From positions 56,458,728 through 56,522,727 of the forward strand of contig CM055095.1 in NCBI GenBank assembly GCA_029204225.1: a stretch of 64,000 bases of DNA, written 5' to 3'. The DNA comes from Diphasiastrum complanatum (taxonomy: Eukaryota; Streptophyta; Lycopodiopsida; Lycopodiales; Lycopodiaceae). The first letter of the stretch is position 1; every line of letters starts with the position of its first letter. Of this stretch, positions 54,069 to 64,000 are shown one piece after another. Made by a program: the position numbers and the translations under genes. Below the pieces are notes generated by a model that was given only the letters and a program-made list of their open reading frames with translations, was not told where the DNA came from and made no database searches.

Positions 54069-55577
54069 CCGTTCTTTGTGTGGTATCTCTATCCCAGCGT
54101 CCGTCGGTAGCGAGGACCCAGTCAGTAGTCCGTAAGCGCCCAGTTCGTCAAAATGCTCACGGCGACAGCTCGAGAAAGAAGCATCGCTGCAGCGAGGTTC
54201 GTGGATAATTCGATGTCGTGGATTGTTTCTCAAATCTCGAGGCTGGAGAATGGATCTTGTCAGTCCATGTGGCATGGATGGATGGATCGTCAAACCCAGC
54301 TGCTTGATGGTGCTTAATGCTTCTTCTGTTTTATCTTATGGACTGATCTGGAGCTTAATGTTTTATCTTGTGGACTGATCTGGAGCTTAATGTTTTATAG
54401 AAATCTTGACTTTTTTCATAGAAAGTGAGAGCTCAGTGCTCAGTGTGATGATGATTACAGTACTATTACTTGTCACTGTTCAGTGTTAAGTTTTTAGCAG
54501 ATGTCTTAGACTTTAGTGGAGCTTTCAGCTTTATATCCATTTATTTTTTATGGTGGAGGTTAATCCTTAAAGAACTTAGAAATCTTAGCTTAATGCTTAA
54601 AGAAGTTATAAAGAACTCTTGACTCTTTAATGGAAGGTGAGTGTGAGGAATCTGATGATGATCTTGCAGTAATAGTTGGCCCACCTTACGACACGTTGTA
54701 GATCTCTATTCTTTCACGTTTTATTTCTCGCAGCTCACTCGTCAATATTACTGTTTTGGTTTTCTATGATCAGCTTCCTGTTGTCAGGACAGCATGCTGG
54801 AACATTGAATATAATGTCCTTGATACGATTAATGACCATTTTCTATCCTTGTGGTACATCCATAGTCCAGACTCCATACATCATTTTAATTTGTTCTTCT
54901 AGACTAGACTCTAGACTTACAGCTTCGAAGGAAACTCCAAAAATAATCTTCTGGCTTCTGAAAAGGAGCTTTTGTCATCTCTATATTCAACATTATCCTT
55001 GCGTGCTATGTGCGTTGTTCGCTGTTCTGTGGCCTTGAATCATGATCTGTGGAAGTGGAACTGGTTTGAACTTTGAACTTTGAATCCCCGCATCCGGCGT
55101 TTGCTGTGTGCAGTGTGTTGGTTTAGAACTTTAGAAGCACGAGACGAGAAATCAGAATAATATAATCGGGTGGGTTTCTAAGAAAGCCCAGCCCCTGGGC
55201 CCTGGGGATAGAAGGTGATGAAGTTCCTTTCAATATAATAATATCATGTGAGGTTCCATTGAATGACTTTTGATATGATGTTTGCTTATTTTGAACATAT
55301 TTCTCCAATCACCACGCTATAGCTGTACATCTCTTAGGCGTGCAACTTTGTTTTAAATTTTCCTGGTTACGTGCCACTTGTAAGAGTGTACGGAACATTT
55401 GTACAGTGGTAGCTCCATTGAACATGACAGCATGAGAGGCTCCGAAATTCTCATCTCTCGACTCTCGAGAAGCAGTTTCCGTCAAAGAGTAATTTTCGTC
55501 TTTCATCAAGTGATCAGGATTCAAATACATGTAAATCCGTCACCTTTCGGTACTTTAGATTTTCTCAAAAAACCATA
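54069..55577 (+). promoter_or_regulatory. Upstream region of the WNK gene
   Basis: This 1.5 kb should hold the promoter and 5'UTR of the kinase gene. The GC-richer stretch 54120-54290 (ACGGCGACAGCTCGAGAAAG...) is a candidate untranslated first exon. A 32-bp tandem duplication (TTTTATCTT(A/G)TGGACTGATC) lies at 54328-54391. The coding frame is open upstream of the ATG to a stop at 55425 but has no other ATG. Confidence 0.3.
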
Positions 55578-58500
55578 ATGTCTAACATATATTCAGACTA
55601 TAGCACAGCTGCGTTTGCAGATTCTACACACACAAGAGAACTTGATTCTACCCACTTAAAGGTTGTGGAAATGGATCCGTCAGGTCGCTACATCAAGGTG
55701 TATGTTTGTTATATTGCTGATCTTTAAGCTGACAAAGAACGATTTCGCAATGGATTAGTGCTCATTTTCTCGACTTAGTTAGACATATCAATTTTCAAAT
55801 AGCATATTCAAGTATATCATAACTGCATTGAGACCTTGCAATACATCACTCTGTTTTCATTCTTGAGCATATAATTTCATGAGATGCAATGCATTTCCTC
55901 TTTTGAGTCACTCGCACGGGAATCTCGTGTTATTATACAAGCTCCTGATCATCAAAAGCTCTGCTTCCAAAGGATGTACTTGCGTGTTTTTACTTGTACT
56001 GATGTTTTTTATCATGTTGTCTGTTTCTAATATGGATGCAGTACAATGAAATTCTTGGAAAAGGTGCCGTCAAGACAGTGTATCCTTTTAGAAGAAAGAA
56101 CAATGTATTAAGTTGTTTGAACTTTGTTACTAATCGATCAGCAGGATTCTGCTACATGGTTTCCTTAACGTCGTCTGTAGTTACAGGGCTTTTGATAGAA
56201 TAGACGGAATTGAAGTCGCGTGGAACCAAGCCAAGCTCGAGGATCTACTTCGAAATCCAGAGGATTTAGAGAGATTCTACGCAGAGGTTCATTTGTTGAA
56301 GTCTTTGAAGCACAAAAACATCATTAAGTTTTACAATTCGTGGATGGACACGAGGAATATCAACTTTATCACAGAGATATTCACATCAGGAACTTTAAGA
56401 CAGTAAGCTTTCCTTTCTTGTCAGAGTCCAGTGAGTTACACGAAAATAGGCTTTCTCGCTTGTTTACGCATTGTAGAGGTTAACTGATGGCCACCCACGT
56501 TTAGGTACCGAGAGAGGCACAAGCATGTTGATCTAAAAGCTGTGAAGTATTGGGCAAGGCAAATTCTCCGTGGTCTTCTTTATCTTCATAGTCATGATCC
56601 ATCAATTATTCACCGTGACCTGAAGTGTGACAACATCTTCATAAATGGAAACATTGGTGAAGTCAAGATCGGAGATTTTGGATTGGCAGCTATTCTGTTT
56701 CAGTCTCGAGCTGCGCGTAGTGTACTCGGTATTCCATTACACATTCTTTTGATTTAGTGCACGACCCACATCCTAAACTCGCCTTCCTTGCTTTTCTCAT
56801 TGAGAGGAAAAATCGCCTGTGCAGGCACCCCCGAGTTCATGGCTCCAGAGCTCTACGAAGAGGAATATAATGAGCTTGTTGACATCTACTCGTTTGGGAT
56901 GTGCCTGTTGGAAATGATTACCTCTGAATATCCATATAGTGAATGCACCAACGCTGCTCAAATTTACAAGAAAGTGACTGCGGTGAGTGCCGTTAAATGT
57001 TCATAGATATCTTGACTAAATGCTTATGATTTCTACCTTTATAGCTGGAGTGAGTAACACTCACATTCATGTACGTTTCACTTCTCCATCCCTCTTCAGT
57101 TTTAAATCTCAGCATGGAAAAGGAAATGAGAGTATCCTTTTGTCAGGTAGTTTTGAAACGTGTTAGGCAAGCTGAAACTGTAATTTTTGTTGCACTATCC
57201 GCAATTTTGGAGGATTATATTAAGCTAATCTAAAGAAATTTCCCTTGCTCTTTTGTTGCCAACTATATAAATCTGAATTTATTTGATGATGCAGGGGAAG
57301 AAGCCTGCCGCCCTTGAAAGAGTGAAGGACCCTAGTGCTCGAGCTTTCATTGAGAAGTGTCTGGAAAAAGCAAATAGAAGGCCGCCTGCGAGGGAATTGC
57401 TGATGGATCCGTTCCTTCTGTGTGCTGATCTTGAAGCGACTGGTTGCATGCGCTTCATTAATCAATCAGATATCAGAAGGAAGGATATTGATATAGGCGG
57501 GGCAGATTGGGAAGAACTATGTTATGATACCATTTCCGGAGAAGATAGTCTATCATCTTCCTGGGATCCAAAAGCCAATAATGCAGCCGTGGCACAGGGA
57601 AATGCTATCTTCGAAGGATGCAGACCTGGTGTTGCAGTTTCAAGTTGTGTGCCCTCAACTCTTGATGGTGCATGTAGAAGATCAAGCGACGACTCTTGCG
57701 ATAGCTGGACAGTGGGAGGGCCTGTCGACCAGAATCCATTTTCGTCTTCACTAAGCTCAGAAACGGAAAATTCAGGGAGCAACGTTATAATGCTTGGACT
57801 TCGGTTTGTAAATCCTGAAGGTATTGCTTGCAGATGTTACAATCCCGGTACTCCTAAGTGAGAAGCCGGCTGTCTACAGTCTAAAGCCTGATTGTTTCGT
57901 CTAATTCAGAGTTTGTAAGCCTGTGAACTTTGGTGTATTCCCTTCGTAGTTTCGTTTGACGAACAAGAAGAAATAACCAATTTTTTCCTGCCCTTAATTG
58001 GAATCTGTTGACCATCCTAACTTTCATGTTTTTAGGCCAAGTTCGCAGCATCCGATTCCCTTTCGATGTGGAAGGCGATACAGCACTATCTGTGGCCAGT
58101 GAAATGGTTCATGAGCTCAACCTTCCTGATCAAGATGTCTCACTAGTGGCTGAACTGATTGACTTAGAAATCAAGGCCGTCAATCCAGCCTGGAAGACTG
58201 GGCCCGCTTTTGATGATCTAATGGCGAGCGTACCGTCCATTGAAGAAGAGGTCATGGAGCAATCTAAGCTGGAAGCTATTTACAAAACAGCCGAATTTAG
58301 CCCCTCCACTTCTCTGACTTCACAGGCTGCACTTTTTAGTCCGGTACCTACAAAGAAAAATTTCTGCTTTTCGACAAAGGACAATGTAGCTTTATCTTCT
58401 ACTAGACCTGAGTGCACCATGCATGGGCGTTTTGAGGAAGTTAATTGCCTCTTTAATCGTGCTCATAGTCTCCATAGGACAAATGAGCAAAACAATTTCC

Positions 58501-59501
58501 CTTGTATGCTATCTGAGAATCAGGTTGGATTAGATCTAACTGAAGAAACAAGCTTTACAATCTGTTCCAAAGTCGATAATTCTTGTGCAAGTGTCCATCA
58601 GCACGATGCCTTATCGAGTTTGGAGGTTATTCAGGAAGATGCAAAATATCCTAAAAGTCCCGCCAAAAAGTCTGATAACCCTCATACAATGACGGAGGCA
58701 GAGCACAGCAAGTACACAAGTAAATCATCCAGGGTTGTTGATTCAGAGGAGTATGTAGAATTGCCACCAAGTGAAATATATGATGGCTGCTGTAAGAGTT
58801 TTAACATTCTGACAGAGCGTGTTCATGATATTAATGAGCAGCTGAAACCAGCTTCATTATATAGGGAAATGACCTCTTGCTCAGAGGATGAAGATGCATC
58901 CTTGTTATTTGCTAGCGAACTGAAATTGCTAGACCAGGCATATCAACAGGAGTTAAGAGCACTACACATGAAACATAAACAGGCACTTTTACAATTAAAA
59001 AGCAGATACCGACATGGAAGAAGCTTAGGATCTTCTCTTTCTGTTTGTTCTGATGATCAGCAAGTAAATGGCACGATGTGCGCTATGCTCCAGGATTCAA
59101 GTCACTTGGCACCTTCATCGGATTCAAATGATCCCTACACATCAAGATCTGAGAAGAACGACCAATTGGGTTGTGAGGCAGGAAAGGTGAAAGCCTCGAG
59201 CCGAGATTATAGCAACTTCGTTGTGGATTACAGACTTCCAGTTTGTGAAACGGCAAATTGTCAGACGCCAATGTTTTCGGAGAAGGCAATACTGCCTTGG
59301 CATGGCAATCAAAGAAAATCCGCTTCGAAAGAAACTGGGAGACCTTGGAGTTGTTCTCCAAGGTTTGATTTGGTCTGGAGTGGACTTGATACTGTTGATA
59401 GGCAGGACGGTCTGGAGCAAGAGAATTGCCATAGCCAGCTTGATGAGAGCGTCGCCTCTGTTGGTCTCTTAGTGGGAGGAACGAGTCTGGATTGCTCCTA
59501 G
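55578..59501 (+). CDS. WNK (with-no-lysine) family serine/threonine kinase, seven exons
   Basis: Exons: 55578-55697, 56042-56079, 56181-56402, 56505-56728, 56825-56982, 57295-57820, 58036-59501, all with GT-AG introns and consistent phases, giving 917 residues. The kinase domain starts at about residue 38 ([14 protein letters not shown]). Lys51 sits in the glycine loop (GKGAVKTV) while the usual subdomain II lysine is Asn68 (EVAWNQ), the WNK hallmark. HRDLKCDN (163-170), DFG (184-186) and GTPEFMAPE (202-210) are intact. An OSR1/PF2-like regulatory domain spans about 420-490 ([20 protein letters not shown]). A coiled coil lies at about 720-760 ([20 protein letters not shown]). Plant WNKs act in osmotic, clock and flowering signalling. 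The ATG has A at -3; the C-terminus is uncertain. Confidence 0.9.
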
Positions 59502-60178
59502 TTTTATTGGACATGATTCTTCCACATCCTTGCAAGAATAGCACGGAAAAGATCTTCTATGTGATGTTTCACCTGATTCAAAACGTCAGGCAAAATCAAA
59601 CTTTTGTTTGGCTTTGCAAAATCAATTTGGAAACGAATTAGCAGATAAACCTCAAACAACAGCTACTTGTCTCCGCCACAATGTCCGTCAAGTCAGCATC
59701 CAGGCGAATGCAACTAATCTACATGGTAATGAGAAATATGATTTCAGAATGAAATCGAAGCGTATAAAGTTCGTTCTAAATGCAACAACTTTAGAACAAG
59801 GATTGGAGCATGAAACAGCTGAGAAGGTGCTTCCAAGTGATTCTTCTGAAATTCAATGCAGTCATGTAATGAAATCTTCACCTCATCGCAGTGTCTCTGA
59901 ATCTAAGATTAGCTACAGAGAAGCTTCTTTACTTGGTGAGGAAAACGAAAATGAGAGACCTGGAGAATCGGAGATGCTCCTCAAGCCAGGAGAAATTCTC
60001 CATATGAAGATGGAGGAATAGAAAGAGCGGTGATTTCATCGTTGAAAGCGGCTGTCAATCTCGAAGAAAGTTGTGAGAGCAATGAGGTCGAATCTAGACA
60101 TCAGCTGAAAAAAGAGCAGCTTATACGGTGTATTGCCGAGATGGAGACAAAACTCTTGAAGGATTGCGCCATTCAAAA
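59502..60178 (+). pseudogene. Broken 3' coding extension of the WNK gene
   Basis: Beyond the TAG at 59499-59501, protein-like sequence continues in the next frame: [13 protein letters not shown], a TAG at 59539, then HGKDLLCDVSPDSKRQAKSN and 59608-60021 open. It shifts again near 59980 to RRNSPYEDGGIERAVISS, ending KKEQLIRCIAEMETKLLKDC and TAA at about 60178. Composition resembles the WNK tail rather than UTR. Either the ancestral tail has been lost through indels, the sequence has errors, or a small unrecognised intron restores it. Confidence 0.5.
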
Positions 60179-61350
60179 ATAAAAATCTGGCCAGTCATCA
60201 GTTGCCATCAAAACACATAGCTTCTACCATGACCCAAAAAATTAAAATCTTTACCTGCGTGGAGGTTAATCCAAAACCTTTTGGAAAGAGTCAAGACCGA
60301 ACAGGTTCAAGAAATTAGATTGATTCTTTCCATTCGCAAGCCAAAGCTCAGATAATCAACTAGAAATATTTGCGGCTTTTGCTTTTCTTTAAAGCTGCTT
60401 TGTAAGAAAGTATTTCTCTTGTGCATTGTATAGGTATTTAAAGCAAAATGTTGTCGCATGAAAGATGCCCTTCACCCAATTTGTCTGTGGGGCATACTGC
60501 GTTGCTGCAAAATTTCAGTTATTACATATTTCCAAGTTGTTGTATTGGAATCAAGAGCTTATCCTGTAAGGATCCAGAACTCAATTCTCCTTCTAAGGTT
60601 GTAAATTCATGAATCCTCTTTGATCAGTAATGGCATGTTTTTAAGCAAAAAAAAATTCACAGCTAGGAGTTTCACAATTATAGATCCTACCTAGCTTTTA
60701 AGAGTTAGTTAAAAGAATATTCGCTTCATGTTTCAAGGAACATACAACTGCTATATGGCCACAGTGACCCTGTTGGGTTTTTATTGATTTTAGTGCTCTT
60801 AATGTAAACAAGGGTCAGCCTTCAGGCTACATGGTGACACCCGGATGATAATAAATGGGCTTTTTGATTAAACGTTTATGAAGTGTGTTTTGTCTTCCTT
60901 TTTGCTTTTTGCCTTTTTCTTTTTGCTTTAGCTTTACACTCGTCATTCTGCTACTCTGTAAATATGGTGTTGACGTGTACTATTATAACACTTTGAGGTC
61001 TCAATTTTCAAAGCTTTATGGGCGACGCATACAGACTTCTTGCACTCAAAGCCCAACCATTCTTTTGACAGCGATTGCCCAAGGAATTCAATCAGAGGAG
61101 AATAACCGGAGAGGCCAGGATCATTGAAGATTCGAAAGATGAAATGGCATAACAAGAAAAGGGATTGTGGGTCCTCTTCTCTCACTTAGTTACCTCTCCC
61201 GCTTGGTTACAATTTGTCTAAGCTTACAGGAGAATCCTGCCCTCCAGGTTTAGGACGCAAACACGGCCAGGGATGTGGGAGGTGCTGGAGGATGATGCAT
61301 TCTGCCATCGTACGATGCAGCCCGGACTGTCAGCAACACAATAGTACTGC
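60179..61350 (+). other. WNK 3' flank; no further gene recognised
   Basis: Possible polyadenylation signals AATAAA-like occur near 60178 and 60850. Short frames at 60885-61185 show no family resemblance. Confidence 0.35.
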
Positions 61351-61370
61351 GCTGCTGCTGCTGCTGCTGC
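61351..61370 (+). repeat. (GCT)6 trinucleotide repeat
   Basis: Six to seven GCT units. Next to it, a 36-codon frame from 61374 (MGNLKNGQQNAKAG) is too short to call. Confidence 0.9.
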
Positions 61371-61685
61371 GAAGATGGGGAACTTGAAAAATGGGCAACA
61401 GAATGCTAAGGCTGGCGTGGAAAGATCTAGAGATGGGCAACGTGAAAGAAGCTTTTTGGTAATACAAGAGAGTGGGATCACATAGAATGTGATTTGGGTT
61501 GGCCAGGTCCAACACAAACCCATACACCAACTCAAGCAGGATGCACCAATTCAAGAATGAAGATGTGTGGGAACTTGGATGCTGCAAGGTAATTAAACTT
61601 GTTAATGGCTATCAGCCTATGCGGCCGGCCGGTCAATGACTTTGACTACCTTGCTGTGCCGCGCAGTGTTGAAATTTGACGTTCA

Positions 61686-61833
61686 AACTTGCCCTTCATG
61701 CATTATTTCCATGACGTTTTGCACCACGTTCATGGCTGTCATGTGACGTCCTTACATAGAACTTGCCCTTCATGCATTATTTCCATGACGTTTTGCACAA
61801 CGTTCATGGTTGTCATGTGACTTCCTTACATAG
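61686..61833 (+). repeat. Tandem duplication, 2 x 74 bp
   Basis: The unit beginning AACTTGCCCTTCATGCATTA starts at 61686 and 61760. A partial third unit may follow (CTTGCCCGTCGTCAAAC). Confidence 0.92.
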
Positions 61834-63265
61834 GCTTGCCCGTCGTCAAACGTGTGACGTCCTTTGAGAGAACTTACCCTTCAAAAGTGTGAAGTCCTTG
61901 CATAAACCTTGCGCTTCAAATTTAATTTTTCAAAAGATGGACTTTAATTCATATTTCATTTATATTTTTTGAGTAATCAAACAAATTCTTGAAAATTAAC
62001 ATCATCAAAACTCAAGTTACATCTTCCATATCTCTAATCTAAAATCTCAGTGCTTGGTATATCGTATAACGAAGACAAATGGAACCCATTTATGATATAT
62101 TTTTAAAAGTATTGCGAAAAAAGCAAGATAAAAAGCTTACAAATATGAATATCCATCAATTCATTTGCCATTTGCTAGAATGTACTACAAGACAATAGTC
62201 GTCAATCTTTCTTTTCTCTAATTACAAGTAGAGCTTGCCAACTTAAAAGTTTGCAAAATTGTCTTTCCTCGACCATCTTGAATAAGATCCAAGTTCATAA
62301 ACTCTGTCACAATTGTACCTTTTCCTTTTGACAAATATGAGGTGTATAAAACAAAATTTAACTCTAGTGACCGATTAGTGCTTTTATCTAACATCAGTCA
62401 AAAAACTGTTGACTCCATCATTTTTGCTATTTGAAATTCTAGAAGGTGTTGAGTCATGCTTGTAAACAGTCATTTCCAGCCATACGATTTGTGTATGAAG
62501 CATAATCTATGCTCTTTGGCATACGTGGCACTTGCAAATCAAGTGCCAAACTACACAAAGTTTAAAATAATGAAATGAAAAGGTCATTTTGGAAGACAAA
62601 ATACATCAACTTCAGTGTTGTGATAACTTTCTCGCTATTGAAGTCATCTATGTGTGCTACACAGGTAGGAATGAGTTAAATTTGTGTCAAAAAGGATCAC
62701 AGTTTGGCATACACAGATAAACTCTTAGAAAAAACTCTCCAAGCTACTAATTGTATCTTAAAACTAGAAACACTGTACATAAGTAAATTTCTTGTGGCAA
62801 CCCATGCATTGTTGGTGATGGGACACATGATGGATGTTCACAGGCCGCAACGAAATAGAGGCCGTAGTTCCACCAAAGAAAAGACAATGATGAAGAAGGA
62901 TCTTGGATTACTTTAAAGACTAAGATGAAGAGCAGTTCTGATTTGTTTAGATGTCAGAGTAGGTGTCGTAGACAACCATAGAGAATGCGAACAATTAGGC
63001 GTCTGAGAAGACCGTGCTATTCTCTGTTTCTGACTGATAAGTTCTAATAATAGAGAAAGAGAGAGAGAGGCATTCAAACATTCAACATGAATACAACTGA
63101 TATGAAAAATAGCGCTTCTGTATAAGAGGGTGCTGTAATAACAACGATATTTGATCACAAAACAATCACACAATGTGCGTGATCCTCTATATACAGGAGC
63201 TAAGGAATGCTATCTTTTAGAATACTCTTTATTCTCTCTAAAATGATCACTAACTTTGAGGAGTC
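61834..63265. other. No recognisable gene
   Basis: AT-rich sequence; frames at 62704-62916 and on the minus strand at 63173-62913 have no recognisable domain. A short interrupted GA tract lies at 63053-63069. Confidence 0.4.
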
Positions 63266-64000
63266 CACTACTAGAAGACCGCTTTTGGTCATTTGATCTC
63301 TGTGAATACATTGATCATTAAAGATAGATAACATGCAGAACTAGTTATGTTTGTTGATAGATTGGGTGTGTTCAATTTATTCTATAAAAATTTAATTTTT
63401 ATGGTACTGTGCTTGGTGACTAAACTCTGGAAGCATGTGGCTCCCCAGATTAAAAGTTACAATTGATTTTTTTAAAAATTGAATTTCAAGTTTGGTTAAA
63501 ATTTGAAATCGGTTACTTGTCTGATATATTTCTAGTTGATAAGAATTATTAGAAAGGAGTCAAGTAAACGTTTGGGCAAGATACTCATCAAATTTAAAAC
63601 CGTCAAACAATATGAAATGGCCAGATAGAATGAGTGATGACAGAACTCTTTATCCAAGCAATAAAATCTTGTTTGGATACAGTTTAAGAGTTAATGAAAT
63701 CCTATTGGTAGGATTCCATTCATGTAATTTCATATTCTGATGTTTGGATAGTTTTTGTCAATATTAATGGAGTAATGCCAAACCAGTCAATAAAAAGGAA
63801 AACAATCCAATTTTATTGGAAAAATTATAATAATAGGAATCAAAAAACTGATTTTATTTTCAATTAAATCCTATGGTGAATTATATGCAAAAGATCAAAC
63901 TAGTAGTGTTTTACATACTAGTGAATGATTTTTGTATATCGGTGATTCGACCCAGTTATATGATAGAAGTGAAATTGTTTCAGATTTTTTTCTACAATAA
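63266..64000 (+). mobile_element. Possible CACTA element, left end
   Basis: The sequence CACTACTAGAAGACCGCTTTTGG at 63266 has the form of a plant CACTA terminus (CACTACTAGAAAA-type). The element would run off the right edge. No transposase or subterminal repeats were recognised in the 735 bases available. Confidence 0.3.

Noticed and set aside
54676-55038. 120-codon frame upstream of WNK
   Set aside because: Hydrophobic, AT-driven composition and no family resemblance; more likely promoter or intron sequence.
61224-61587. Minus-strand frames over the GCT repeat
   Set aside because: The alanine run is the trinucleotide repeat and the rest shows no domain or splice support.

Overview
The window is nuclear DNA from a large, repeat-choked plant genome. 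I base this on a spliced gene with GT-AG introns encoding a plant-type WNK kinase, layered Ty1/copia and Ty3/gypsy retrotransposons primed by initiator tRNA-Met, Helitron and probable CACTA DNA transposons, and very long (CT)n/(GA)n tracts. A possible first exon of a CCDC61/VFL3-like basal-body gene would fit a land plant with swimming sperm (fern, lycophyte or similar). That taxonomic hint is an inference.

Layout. 0-1.7 kb: decayed Ty3/gypsy pol (minus strand). 3.9-4.3 kb: a short likely coding exon on the minus strand with a 5'UTR and a GA tract upstream. 5.3-10.3 kb: microsatellite, gypsy gag remnant, then a truncated copia RT/RNase H (copia-1). 10.3-15.4 kb: copia-2 (minus strand) with LTRs and primer-binding site; part of its integrase is inverted, and that inverted part carries an 85-bp tRNA-related SINE flanked by a 14-bp target duplication. 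16.2-26.7 kb: copia-3 (minus strand), split by a complete copia-4 (plus strand, 17443-24253). 27-33 kb: unidentified coding remnants, short duplications, hairpins, a second copy of the 85-bp SINE, and a facing pair of long CT and GA tracts. 33222-39890: a complete chromodomain-bearing Ty3/gypsy element with a perfect 5-bp target duplication, whose RT has lost its catalytic core. 40.7-46.6 kb: a 2.4-kb segmental duplication containing a ~343-bp satellite and a ladder of 18-bp dyads in pairs 62 bp apart, ending in a CACTA-like terminus at 46579. 47.6-52.7 kb: two partial Helitron replicase copies preceded by a repeated protein module. 53-54 kb: a long hairpin, a hAT-like MITE and a C23/G8 homopolymer junction. 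55578-59501: the only complete-looking gene, a seven-exon WNK kinase, followed by 3' sequence that still looks coding but is broken by stops and frame changes. 63266 to the end: possible start of another CACTA element.

No transposon here looks autonomous: every pol region has stop codons, frameshifts, deletions or altered catalytic residues. The WNK gene is the clear functional locus, and the minus-strand exon at 3.9 kb is the other candidate host gene. The most unusual structures are the dyad ladder at 42.2-46.1 kb, the repeated SYRTPEVESRSAR module upstream of the Helitron replicase, the 85-bp SINE with clear target duplications, and the nested/inverted copia block.
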